From: Owenia fusiformis
Lineage: Eukaryota; Annelida; Polychaeta; Sabellida; Oweniidae
NCBI GenBank assembly: GCA_903813345.2
Contig: CAIIXF020000001.1
Coordinates: forward strand, 42,193,366 to 42,257,365
Length of the DNA: 64,000 bases
Reading direction: 5' to 3'
Under the pieces are notes generated by a model. That model did no database searches and was not told the DNA's origin. It worked only from the letters and a program-made list of their open reading frames with translations. Below are positions 19,910-32,600 of the stretch, one piece after another; position 1 is the stretch's first letter; every line of letters starts with the position of its first letter. A program made the position numbers and the translations under genes.

Positions 19910-20137
19910 ATGTTTGGAGTTATTGAAGAAAATATGGGTCTGGTTCCGGATTTGAAGTCATTGCTGGAAAATATGATTTTAATACGTGAAATTATATCTA
20001 TAAATACAGCACTAAAAATAACAGTACACATGAAGTACATGTATGATTGTGTCCAAAAATGTTTGAAACCCTTACGGAAAATTCTGTCTGCATTTTGCCA
20101 CCATTGCTCTTTCTTCCCGCATTCTAGTGCTGTTTGA
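19910..20137 (+). CDS. Unrecognised small ORF behind a TATA promoter
   Basis: 75 codons starting MFGVIEENMGL, about 75 bp after the predicted start site of the TATA promoter. No family is recognised; it is leucine- and isoleucine-rich with a cysteine-rich tail (CHHCSFF). An overlapping minus-strand frame of 101 codons competes. Coding status is doubtful. Confidence 0.15.
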   Translation: MFGVIEENMGLVPDLKSLLENMILIREIISINTALKITVHMKYMYDCVQKCLKPLRKILSAFCHHCSFFPHSSAV

Positions 20138-20822
20138 ATGAATATATTAATTAATGTATTTCTAATTAAAATATATCGCATTTTTTTATAAACCACAAAC
20201 ATTTAGATCATAATAAAAAATTATTCAATACTTGAGTGAGCACGATATGCAAGGGTTACTAAGTTGACACAGTAAATGACCACTGATATTGTGTTAGTCA
20301 ATGCACACAGCGTATTCTGCTAATAATACACATTAGCTAACACCCCCCACTTTCATAGTGAAGTGACTAATTGGTTTATCTTTACGTTTTGATGTGTTTT
20401 GGGTTCCTTGTTACAGCAAGGGGGGCCAGTAAAGTAGACTAACATGTTTGCATGGCAAATTTTGATCGAACATGTGAGACACTTTAAGCTCAAGACTCAA
20501 TGCAACGCGGCTGCTTCATTCCACCCAGGCGGTGTTTCCCAGTTTCCTGAACAAAGATTTGGAAACAACACCTTCAATGGAACGATTCAGCAACAATGAG
20601 TCCAAGGCTTACATCCTTAAATATTTGGCAAACATTACTTCATAGTTTATTCAAGTACTTAAGGCCTGTTGAAAAACTATATGGATTTATGAACTGTACA
20701 GAGACTTAAATACGGTTTATTGATTATATTTGGTCAGACTCGGAGGTAACTACATAAGAAATCCGTATGAAATAAGAAAGCTTCATCTTAAACATTTAAC
20801 ATTTTTGTTCACTATAAAAGGG

Positions 20823-23509
20823 ATGTCTGGAAACAAAGGTAAGTTCTAATGATGATCTTCAGCTACATGTATAGTATACAAATAGTGACTACCATTGAGG
20901 GCAATAGTGTAAATTATTTCCCCGAGGGAATATCCTCTACAATGTACTATTCCCGAAGCCGCAGGCTGAGGGAATAGTACATTGTAGAGGATATTCCCAA
21001 GGGGAAATCATTTACACTATTGCTCGAAATTAGGCAGTCACTATTTGTTTTATTATATACCCTATACTGACTCTTGTCCCGTTTCCTCTGCGAAGGCCAA
21101 AAAGGCTTAGAAAGCCCCCTTCCCGGGTCCATTGTTAGCATTATAAGCTGTGACGTCATCAGATGCTCAACAGAAATTTTTGCCTCTGAGACTCTCACTT
21201 GACAAATTCAATCGCGTTTAACACGCGGAATAGATTATCATGAAATTACACAGACGTATTGAGCTTAGGGAACTTTATACACGTTGCTTATACTGTATCG
21301 TTCACGCACGTCTGTCATGGTGAGCGGAGTTGATTTGTGTTTGTGCTCATCCTCCATTTTTCTGTTTTTCGTTTGCGAAGTGATGATGCGCAGACGTTTC
21401 CAAGGGTAATAGAAGTTGCAATCGTGACGTCAGCGGGCAATAGTTCAAATGCATATTCCCGCTGACGTCACATTTGAGGGAATATAACTTTCCGAGGGAA
21501 ATAGTAAATCTATTTCGGAACACGTGACTAGGTATTGACCAATCAGGATTAGTGTTACATATTGGGTATATAATAATATGCCATACTTTACATGTACAGG
21601 TCATCTTCGTCGTCCAAGGTGGTTATAACATGGGGTTGGGGCAACTAAAACCTTATGCAGATGTCTTAAGATAAGTTCATTACAGGTACATGTAGCATTG
21701 TCCAGTGATAAATGAGTTAAGTCGTCTATGTGTTGGAGTATCTAGCATATTCGCTTGGCAACCAATATTTCCTGGGGTCAAACTGTGTTTGGCAAATGAT
21801 GGGAAACCATGTAAATTGAAAAGACATGGTCTCATGATGAGACATTTGTACATAATGTTTATGAAAAAGATCGATAGCAGGATAGCTATCAAGTAAACTA
21901 TTTATTTTAGTCAGTTGGATTATCTCTAGAAGTTGTATATAATATTTGTCGCCTTATCACTACAATGTTAAATATAATCTGGTGGTTGTGTTTAACTATA
22001 TTTATTTCGACGTTAGTCGCCAAAATCAATGATAAGGTAGAATCGTATGTTTGTTTTTCGGTTAATAGATTTAATCCACGAATTATTTATTTATGTTTGT
22101 TTTTTGCAGGTTATAGTAGGGAAGCACCACCACCATATTCAGCAGTACCAGTAAGTGAAAACCTGAAAAAGCACCACTGGTGTCCTATCCCGGGGGGTTC
22201 ACTCTAAATAATTTGGGTAAGCATGTGCAGCAGGGGCAATTTTGGCTTAGGACATAAAACATGGAAGCTGGCCAATCTGAGAGGAAAAAAACATGGAAAA
22301 TTTGTCGAAGAGAGAGCCTTTTTAAGTCAAAAAACAGTTTTTCTACAAATAATGGTAATAAATCGGTAAAATCAGTTGGTGAGGTCTGGGATAAATCACC
22401 TAAAAAGTGGATTTCATAGTTATTCACCAATATTTCAGGAAATTCACTCCCTTTCATAAGTCCGAGAGGAAGTATACATTGAAACTTTCAATCTTGAGAG
22501 GAAATTGACCTGAAAAAAAAGCTAAAAAAGGGGGTCTTTGGCGCGGCACATAGGTATAAAGAGGTATATTGGAGTGAACCCCCCAGGGTGTCCTATGCAT
22601 TTGAGAATCATGTAGTAAAGTAAATCTTCATCCTAGAGTAAATATAGTGAAACTAAATTCTAGGTTAGGGTTTTAAACAGAAGTAATAAAATCGCATGCA
22701 CAATACGCACTCGGAATATCTGTTTACTTGTAGCAACAAGCACAATATGTCCCACCACCAGGAAATGCACAAGCACAGTATGGTGCCCCTCCAACACAAT
22801 ACAAAGCAAACGAGACTGTCGTAGTGAAGGGGGTATTTGATGCAGGAGCTAGATTTGGACCAGGCTCTGGTGCCAGCATTCCAGTAAGGAGATTTAATAA
22901 ATAATTAATTATTAGGATAAGGAAATCAGAAATACTTCTAATTGAATACACCTAGCTTTCTAATGACAATAACGGATAAAGGTGTGTGTGTGTGGGGGGG
23001 GGGGTTCATTCCCAGGCTAATTGTACATCAAAACATCAAATATTCTATAGAGTATATCATGTGCTTTGTCACTCAAACACCTCATGGACCTGGTTAAAAA
23101 GGGGCGTTAAGTTTAGGACGAATCAAAACAGGTTCTTTTTACTGGATTGAAAAGTGCTATGGCATTTTCTGCTTTTGAATAAATGTTTAGACGTTTGTGC
23201 AGATATATTTATGTTTTATATGTCTCCGGTTTGTGGATGGTTTGCTTGCCATCGAGATTAGATTGTTTCACATGGATTTTTTGCAGAGGCGAAACAAGCT
23301 AACTTCGGGTTAGCTAATTAATTTAAATACAATGTATTCATCACTGCTTGTCTAAGTTGTCTTGCTTTTATTTATTTAAGCCGCCACCCCCGGGTGTAAA
23401 GCCCAATGCTGCCCAAATGGCCCAGTCCCAAGGAGCAAATGTTGTGGCAACACAGAAACCCCAAAAGAAATGGGAAGGAGGATCGGATGGAGGCTACTGC
23501 TTGATGTAG
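20823..23509 (+). CDS. DAZAP2-like proline-rich adaptor, copy 2 (4 exons, 111 aa)
   Basis: Exons 20823-20838, 22110-22150, 22734-22883 and 23381-23509 join in frame to give 111 residues. It is a tandem paralogue of the gene at 12,912 on the same strand with the same intron positions. It begins MSGNKGYSREAPPPYSAVP, keeping the PPPY motif. It then keeps QAQYVPPPG, VVVKGVFDAGARFGPG and PPPPGVKPNAAQMAQSQGAN. Differences from copy 1: the exon with Y-P-x-Q repeats is absent, the glutamine/proline middle is shorter, and the normally invariant C-terminal GGSDGGYxxW ends GGYCLM, losing the tryptophan. Splice sites are intact and there are no stops, so it may be an active diverged copy. The poly(A) signal AATAAA is at 23,797-23,802. 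Confidence 0.85.
20878..21048. repeat. 170-bp palindrome (foldback MITE) in intron 1 of copy 2
   Basis: ACAAATAGTGACT at 20,878 pairs with AGTCACTATTTGT ending at 21,048. The inner arms (GGGAATATCCTCTACAATGT and complement) are nearly perfect and meet around 20,963. Confidence 0.75.
21146..21472 (+). promoter_or_regulatory. Cluster of CRE-like sites in intron 1 of DAZAP2-like copy 2
   Basis: TGACGTCA occurs near 21,151, 21,425 and 21,464. The last two belong to a perfect inverted pair, GTGACGTCAGCGGG and its complement, about 20 bp apart. This could be an internal enhancer or part of a repeat element; a CRE also lies upstream of copy 1. Confidence 0.35.
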
Positions 23510-23931
23510 ACATATATATAGTGTCATAAATCTACTAGTGTCTTTAATGTGCATATAACTTTTTATACTAGTAAAGATCTAATATATTTGGTCGATTTAA
23601 TCACAATGAAAAGATGTAGCATTGAATATCACTGATACATATGTTCATCCTATTGATGATAGACGAAGAAGCATACATGAATAGGACTAGAGTAGAACAT
23701 GAAATACATTACATTGTATGATTGTTTTTAATGTATTGCATTTAACATTGTATTTTAGAACGGTCGATGTCTTAATTAGCTATGTAGAATCTATGAAATA
23801 AAGTAATGAATTCGAAAAGGCATACGCCTCGTTTTACATTAACCTCTTTACGTTTCAAAAGGAGTATCGTCGGCTATTGAAACATCGACAAAATCACTTG
23901 TATCAATACAGGGTGATCTGACAAAAATGTA

Positions 23932-24980
23932 CAGGGTGTTCAGGAAATAAAGATAATGATGTCATAACTTTTTTATTTGTTCATGGATTGCATTGAAAGT
24001 TTCAGAGATTATAGTTACATATTTTAAGTTATTGTTGGAGTTTCAGCCTCAGGCGATTTGATTGGTTGATTCTGCGGTTGTCATAGCAACGCAAGTAGCG
24101 CTAAGGCGGGGCAGGTGGAATAACTGCAGTATATTAGCATGTTTTAAATGTTTTTAAAAGAGATTCTATCCGTGTTTATGACTAAAATGGATGCTTAAAC
24201 ATAGTTTTAACTATAAACCTGAAACTCTTTGCCAATTCATCAATTTATTAATCTCCTCCATTCTAGACACAAACTCTTTGCCAGGCTCTTGAACCTTCTT
24301 CAAATACTTCACAGAATTCTTCTTGACTCATTTTCTGAAGTCTGTTCAACACATGTGAACGCATGACATTAGTATTCTCTAATGCATGTCCTCTTAAGTC
24401 CCGTTTTGATTCAGCAAAGAAGTATAGATCATTTGGCACTAGGTTGGGTGAATAAGGTGGATGCTTGAGTTGCTCTAATCTCGGATGCTCAATTTTTTAG
24501 TGATTATGGCAGCAGTATGAGAGGGGGAAATGTCCAAGTGGAAGAGAAATTGCATCCCAGGTTGCTTTCTATGTAATGCCTGCATTAAAACATGAAAGTC
24601 CCATTGAATATCATTAAAAAAGCATTTATTTGACTTTTATATCATAAAACAAAACAATAGAAGAATTTTATCATGGAGTTGCACTAAGAAAGCTTTAAAT
24701 ATGGAGTCAAAATCGGTTTGCCATGCTAAATGTTACACAGAAACTACTGCAGTTATTCCATGTGCCCCACCTTAGCGCTACTCGTGTTGCTATGCCAACC
24801 ACAGAAATGACAAATCATGGGCTCTATCAGTAGAGCCCATGGACAAATCAAATCGCTTGAAGCTGAAACTCCAAAAGCAAATTCAAATATGTTCAAACTA
24901 TAATCCCTGCAAATTCTATTGAAATCCATGAATAAATAAAAAAGTTATGACAGTATTATCTTTATTTCCTGAACACCCTG
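23932..24980 (-). mobile_element. Decayed mariner transposon with long inverted ends
   Basis: The ends CAGGGTGTTCAGGAAATAAA and its complement lie inside TA flanks (23,930-23,931; 24,981-24,982). The inverted repeats extend about 200 bp each. Minus-strand translation around 24,250-24,480 gives HPPYSPNLVPNDLYFF followed by KRDLRGHALE, the C-terminal signature of mariner transposases. The aspartates of the usual HPPYSPDLAPSD are partly asparagine, and stops break the frame. Much of the N-terminal part is deleted, so the copy cannot move itself. A hairpin GGGCTCTA/TAGAGCCC interrupts the right arm near 24,828. Confidence 0.8.
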
Positions 24981-24982
24981 TA

Positions 24983-26668
24983 ACCTTCTAGTTTTGGAAT
25001 AACAATTTGAATAATGATGGTCATTTTGCCAAGTCCTTCAATGATACAATAATGAATGAAGATTTAATGCAGTTCTCCCTGTAGTTTTCACAATTCAATT
25101 TTTGTGGGTCATCCAGGTAAGGAATTGTAATATATATGTACTCCGCTTCATTTATCATACCAAATATAAAGCCAGTATTGTGTATGCATGGTTTGTGGTG
25201 AAGATCCATTAGGGGCAGTATCAAACTCACAAATGTACAATGCAAATAAAATCAATGAAACACTACATGAACTACTTAAATGTAAATAAACATTATAAGC
25301 TGCTAATGAAGCTGAAACCAACAAAGGCAACATCCTTGATAACAAGACCAGGTGTAAGTGATATTACAACAATACACGTTACTAGATATATAACAAGCGC
25401 ACCATGATCAGTCATAGCAAAACACGTTAATACAAAATATGAGATATAAAAAAATATAGAAATACACGTATAAATATAAATGGTTAAACCCATTGTCCAC
25501 TGCAATGGTTCATATGTAAGTTCTCGAATGATGCATAGCCATTTTGCTGGGTTGATTCACAGATCCGGAGCCAGATCCAGCCCCTATTGGTAGTAGGCTC
25601 AAAGGATATTTATTGAGCCTAGACACAGACATGACAGAGGAGGTAATCTGGCAAAGGTCCGTGGGTTGATTAGTGATTGCTCCACTTGCTTGTTGTTCCA
25701 CCTAATTGTGACGCATTGGTCAAAGGATATATCCATGGCCATGGTTGCCTATCAATTCTTCTTTTAATATTGTCTTTCTGATTCTGCCATCGTAGATGAG
25801 GGCTTGTGTTAGATCATGGGCTTTCAAGAGAGGTTAGATATTGTTTATCGGTTGTTGTCTGAATTTGATGAGTTAGTGTATGGTATTTAATGTTGATGCA
25901 AATAGGACACATGCTATCTATTGCAAGTCTGATCGCGACTTTAGCTCAATTCTATCAACTAGGCAGTTTCAATACATGTACATATTGTATGTCTCTCACA
26001 GTGTTCAACTGCTATATATATCTCGTCATTTTCGCTTCTTCTCTGCAACTTATCTCGCTGGCTCACCATTTATTTGTCTCGTGGTTTATTTGGTAATAAC
26101 AAGCCTGAAGATCAATAAATACATGAAACGGTAGGTCTGTTTTTTACTATACAATTACAATGCTTAAAAGTTTAGTAACTGTAATTTTGCTTCTTATAAA
26201 CTCTAAAATATTTCCATTCATATGATATCTAACTTTCACAATCATTAAACTAAAGCATGAATCTTCTTTTCTGTGATTATTGGAGCTTGAAAAATAGTTC
26301 ACGTAAGTAAAACCCGAAAAAATGAGATTTTTCAATTTTCAATTTCTGAATTTGTCATACTGGTTAGTAGTTGATTTCTTTTCAATCTTTGATACTTTTA
26401 GAACAGCTTTATGTCAGGTTAATTCATTGTGTAGGTTTCAATTATCACCGTGAATTGAAAAAATATTAGTCTTATCAAGGAGCAAAATTACAGCTATTGT
26501 CCCCTAAGGAATACCGAATATCGTCTATTTCTAAGTAATGTTATGTTTAACTGTAACCTTCTTTTTGATTATCCGAACTGTTTGGCCGAAGCATTGTTAT
26601 TCAAGGTACACACTCATAGCGTGTGAATCTTGTACTGGAAGCAAACGAATGCAACTTAATACACGTAC
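24983..26668. other. 3' flank of the alsin-like gene, terminal exon not identified
   Basis: The final ~12 codons of alsin should lie here on the minus strand but no convincing exon was found. Hydrophobic frames exist on both strands (25,293-25,505 minus; 25,890-26,096 plus), each with two or three possible membrane spans, but no family, start context or splice pattern supports them. Confidence 0.35.
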
Positions 26669-29600
26669 CTTCAGCGTCGTGAGCGTGTAACCCATTTTTC
26701 CTAAGGAATGATAGGATTCCAGAAATTGCTCTATCCATTGAATATGTGCCCCAAGTCGACGAACTCGAGCTCGTACCACAACGTAGTAAAAAAGTGGAAT
26801 TAAATCATCCGCTGACATCACAGCTTGGGTACTCTATGTAAAATAAAAAATCTCAATCGTCTTAGTCAGAAGACACATTGGACAACTCAAGGATAATCAA
26901 ACAAACACTATTAACTTAATTATCAGAAACACAACTTTGATATTCTCAAAGATCTATGCAACCAGCATCCCCGATTGACAATCCTTAACAGAAAACCCAA
27001 TAGGTCAATGGAGCCACGTTAGAAAACTTTCGCTGAAAATTCCCCATCACTTGGACACATCACTGGCATTCTGTTAAACTGCAAATTTTAATAGCTAGAA
27101 AATTACAAATGAATTCTAGCGATCGTCTACACCATATCCGTAACGCGTATATATTAGTGCAGAAAGTACAATTTTAGCAAGAGATCCATTATAACTAGAC
27201 ATGTAAATTGAACAAGTTCAATTTAAGACTCCAGATTTCAGACTTTTTTTAAGCTGAGTCATCCAAATACTTGTAAGCTGTCTCATTCAGAATAAGCTGA
27301 GTCAGCTAGAATATAGACATTTAGACAACTCTTAAGAATGTTATCTTCGACTCCATTGGCTTAACATGAGACTTCAAACCGCTATAACTATCTAATCAGA
27401 AGTTGGATCGAAATTTGGTTTAAAGATTCTGATTCCTGAAAAAATTCTACCCTTAATTCTTAACTCATACGTTAAATTTGGAGAACTTTTTATTTTGACC
27501 TACTTTTCGGACACCATATCTCAAAAGTGGGTCAAAATACTTTCTGACGGCAGAAGGCTAACACTATTAGCACACTCTTTGCTACCTGTATACAAAATTT
27601 CGAAGCAAATCATTAAAGTGTAATGTCAGAATCGCAAAAATAAGGAAAATCTATGAATTTGACCTAAATTTTGACCTAGGCATTTTGGTGTCCAAATTTT
27701 AAAGCTAGATAGCCTTCGAGGTCCCCTTCTTTTATAGGCTTTCAGAATGTTAAGCTGTACTCAGTTTATATCTGGTATTTTACACTTCAAAAAAATCTTT
27801 TTCTCATTGACATAACATGGGGCACCAAATTTAGCGATTTTTGAGCTTTCAAAACGCCATAACTTCCGAACCGAAAGTCGGATTGAAATTTGGTTTGCAG
27901 ATTCAGATTCCTCAGAAAATTCTACCCTTAATTCATAGCTCATATGTTAAATTTGGAGAACTTTTTATTTTGACCTACTTTTCGGACACCATATCTCAAA
28001 AGTGGGTCAAAATACTTTCTGACGGCAAAAAGCTAACACTATAAGCACACACTTTGCTACCTGTATACAAAATTTTGAAGTAAATTATTGAAGTGTAGTG
28101 TCAGAATCGTAAAAATAAGGAAAAACTATGAATTTGACCTAGATTTTGACCTAGGCATTTTGGTGTCCAAATTTTGAAGCTATGTAGCTTTTGAGGTCCC
28201 CTTCTTTTATAAGCATTCATTATGTTAAGATGTACTCAGTCTATATCTTGTATTTTACACTTCGAAAAAGTCTTTTTTCCCATTGACTTAACATAGGCAC
28301 CAAATTTAGCGATTTTTGAGCTTTTAAAACGCCATAACTTCCGAACCGGAAGTTCGATCCAAATTTGGTTTGCAGATTCGGATTCCTGAGATCATTCTAC
28401 ACTTATTTCAAAACTCACATGTTGAATTTGGAGAACTTTTTGTTCTGACCTACTTTCCAGACGCCATATCTCAAAATCGGTAAGAGTAATCAAAATTCTG
28501 ATGTCATATCTTTAATTTGCCTTTTTCTAAGCTACACGATGAAAAAAAGATGAATGAGTTACGAAGAATATTGACGAAGATATGATGAAGAATGTTGAAA
28601 ATGTAAGATTTGACCTAGTTCTTGACCTTTGACCTAGATAAAAATTTGACCTAATTTCCCAGAAAGCCGGATACAGTCTTTAGTTAACCATGTAAGTTGA
28701 ATTAAGTAAGATGTTATAGTTGGAGAGAAAATCTGTTAGGAGGAAGAAAAAGAATAACTAGACATGTAAATTGAACAAGTTCAATTTAAGACTCCAGATT
28801 TCAGACTTTTTTTAAGCTGAGTCATCCAAATACTTGTAAGCTGAGTCATTCAGAATAAGCTGAGTCAGCTAGAATATAGACATTTAGACAACTCTTAAGA
28901 ATGTTATCTTCGACTCAATTGGCTTAACATGGGGATATCATCATATCGACTTTTCGAGACTTCAAACCGCTATAACTATCTAATCAGAAGTTGGCTCGAA
29001 ATTTGATTTAAAGATTCTGATTCTTGAGAAAATTCTACCCTTAATTCATAACTCATACGTTAAATTTGGAGAACTTTTTATTTTGACCTACTTTTCAGAC
29101 ACCATATCTCAAAAGTGGGTCAAAATACTTTATGACGGCAGAAGGCTAACACTATAAGCACACTCTTTGCTACCAGTATACAAAATTTCGAAGCAAATCA
29201 TTAAAGTGTAATGTCAGAATCGCAAAAATAAGGAAAAACTATGAATTTGATCTAGATTTTGACCTAGGCATTTTGGTGTCCAAATTTTAAAGCGAGATAA
29301 CCTTCGAGGTCCCCTTCTTTTATAGGCTTTCAGAATGTAAAGCTGTACTCAGTTTATATCTGGTATTTTACACTTCAAAAAATATTTTTTCTCATTGACA
29401 TAACACGGGGCACCAAATTTAGCGATTCTTGAGCTTTAAAAACGCCATAACTTCCGAACCGAAAGTCGGATTGAAATTTGGTTTGCAGATTCGGATTCCT
29501 GGGAAAATTCTTCCCTTAATTTATAGCTCATATGTTAAATTTGGAGAACTTTTTATTTTGACCTACTTTTCGGACACCATATCTCAAAAGTGGGTCAAAA

Positions 29601-32600
29601 TACTTTCTGACGGCAAAAGGCTTTCACTATTAGCACACTCTTTGCTACCTGTATACAAAATTTGGAAGCAAATCATTAAAGTGTAGTGTCAGAATCGCAA
29701 AAATAAGTTAAAACTATAAATTTGACCTAGATTTTGACCTAGGCATTTTGGTGTCCAAATCTTAAAGCTAGGTAGCTTTTGAGGTCCCCTTCTTTTACAG
29801 GCGTTCATTATGTTAAGCTGTATTCAGTCTATATTAAGTATTTTACACTTCAAAAAAAATCTTTTTTCCCATTGACTTAACATGGGGCACCAAATTTAGC
29901 GTTTTTTAGCTTTCAAAATGCCATAACTTCCGAATTGGAAGTCAGATCGAAATTTGGTTTGCAGATTTGGATTCCTGAGAAAATTCTACATCTTTTACAT
30001 AGCTCACATATTCAATTTGGAGGATGTTCAGTCGTGACCTACATTTCGGACGCCATATCTCAAAATCGGTAAGAGTAATCAAAATTCTGATGTCATATCT
30101 TTGATTCGCCTTTTTCTAAGCTACATGATGAAAAAAAGATGAAGGAGTTACGATGAATATTGACGAAGATATTATGAAGAATGTTGAAAATGTAAGATTT
30201 GACCTAGTTCTTGACCTTTGACCTAGATAAAAATTTGACCTAATTTCCCAGAAAGCCAGAAACATTCCTTAGTTAACCATGTAAGTTGGTTTAAGTAAGA
30301 TGTTATAGTTGGAGAGAAAATGTGTTAGGAGGAAGAAAGAAAGAAAGAAAAAGAGGAATAATAAGAAAACAGGCAAAAACAATAGACTCCAGATTTCATC
30401 TGGAGTCTAATAATAAGAAAACAGGCAAAAACAATAGACTCCAGATTTCATCTGGAGTCTAATTAGAATCGGTGAGTTTTTGTGAGATATAAACATACCT
30501 TGTTTATTTCCTCAATTGCTTGATTCACAACCTTGAGTTTGCCAAGTGGAAGGGATTCTTCACTGAAATAAAGTATCCATAAATAAGTAATCCATACACA
30601 TTCACACATAACTGAACAAGTTTCCTTGTGTTTTTCACGCAAATAATACCTTATTTTCCTGAATATTTCTACAGCTTGTACGCAACACTGATCCTTACAC
30701 ACGATCCAAAAATTGTTGCCATGATTACGTTGCAACTCTTCTACTGCCTCTGTGTCCATCATCAACGGCCAAAATTGACTAAAACAGAAGCTCGTTAGTT
30801 AGTTTATATGGGAAAGCTCAAGGAGCGCGACATATAAGAAGGGGTAAACTTCAGAGTTGAAAATATATTTAATGCCAACCTCGACCGGACTTGAAAAAAA
30901 CATGTAAAATTCCCATCTAAGTTTTCATTGTTTCATACTCGTCATCAGATTTAAAGTTAAAGCATTAGTATCTTTACTGCAGCTAATAAATCCAAACTAT
31001 CTTCATGAAGCATACACAGATGGGATGAGACAACTTCATTATGAGGTCCCCGAACAAGGGTCATTCACGACCATACTGCATTTTAGCCACTCTACATACC
31101 GCTGGTCCTTTTGTTAAACTCACTCTTTTACTTTAAGCTGTGCCAACAAAGCTATATCTCCATAAGCATTCCAGTTTTCTATTCGGTCCCAATACAGTTT
31201 ATCGTCGTTCTCATTGCATAGTACACACAGTTGCAAGGTAGATGGATAGAGCTTGGGAAGTAAGAAGGGATGCAACAACATGGCAGCTGAAAGATACCTA
31301 TAATGTAACACATTCTTTTGATTTAGGATGCATGAAAAACATTATGTCGATTCCAATGTATGCTGATCATCGTGAGGTAAATTAAATGATCAGGCAAAAT
31401 TACCACTTATACAGTATCTTCCTTAACTTCGAGCCAAATTATTATCCACAACGTGACTTATAAGTAGGTGTAAATCGGGAAATAAAAAAATCTTACCAAA
31501 ACCTAGTCCCGGAAGTAGTTCCGCCATGATACACTGACGATACGTCTGTGTATGAACTAGGTGGGTAGCAGTGAATATGGACTTCCTTGGGATTTGAGGT
31601 AGCGTCGTTATTTTGAACTAACAAACAATGGATGTTTCAAATACAATAGAACGAGAAGTTACCTTTCGTTATCGCTCATTATTGCTTCCTCGTCTGTCCC
31701 ATCTTCTAGTTCAATACATCCCGACTCTTCTGGGAGATATGGAAAGAGAACCCTAGAAACAATCTAACCTTTCAAGGACGATATACATTTTCCCATACTC
31801 ACCCCTTCTTTTGAATACTGAGTAGATCATAAAAGTATTGTAGTGTGGGCCGTGTTGCATTATGTGTAAAGGTGATGAGAGTACATAGAAATATATAACA
31901 TGTATAACCCTAGTATCACACCAAACAAGTTCTCACTACGTTCTCGAAAACGGGTTTCAACAGAACCCACTAAGAACCGTTTGGGATCTGTTTACAAACT
32001 TCATGAAACCACTAGAACGAGTAGGTCCTCCAGAACTTAGAGCATGCTCAAAATTTCCTGGTGGTCGTCAAAACGTTGCCGAATCGGTTTTAAACTGTGT
32101 GCGAACTGAATGAACGTAGCTACAACGTTCTACGGTCTGTTTACGAACTTCATGGACTTTCCCGGACGGGGAATGTGATTTAGAATTTTTAATCGCCAAA
32201 ATTTGATGGCGACCATACCGTTCTGTAATCAGGTCATAATGACCTTCTAGACTAAGGGACGCGTTATACGACGTTGCACACCGACGTGGTGCGACCTGAA
32301 CGAACTGCGAACGAGATGGACGTATTGAAGACTGTTTATGAATTTCATAAATCTCACATAAAACATTATATTTAATTAATCTCAAGTTCCAAACTTTATA
32401 AATATGACAACTAAGGTGAAATACTTACAAAATACTCACTAATGCACAAAATTGCGAAAACATAAAGATATAGAAAGCTACAGAGTATATAAATATGCTC
32501 CAAACGGCGATTAAAAAGATCAATAACCCCTGAAATGGCGCCGAATTATTTCTGAATGGAAACGAAGGTTAGTGAAGGAAAGAAATGTAGCTGCGATGTT

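Noticed and set aside
20813-20820. TATAAAAG box just before the start codon of DAZAP2-like copy 2
   Set aside because: It lies 2 bp from the ATG, too close to direct transcription of that codon.
25148-26134. Possible multi-span membrane protein on either strand
   Set aside because: Hydrophobic frames in AT-rich DNA are common; no start context, splice pattern or family motif was found.
26147-26335. Terminal alsin exon in the minus frame containing YHMNGNILEF
   Set aside because: The would-be acceptor has no pyrimidine tract and the sequence does not resemble the alsin C-terminus.
27841-29686. Paralogous-looking ORFs beginning MSFQNAITSEPKVG and MSFKNAITSEPKVG
   Set aside because: They come from corresponding units of a non-coding tandem repeat; other units have stops in the same frame.
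32068-32385. 105-codon minus-strand ORF in an alsin-like intron
   Set aside because: Sits in diverged tandem repeats, and the neighbouring alsin exons splice in phase without it.
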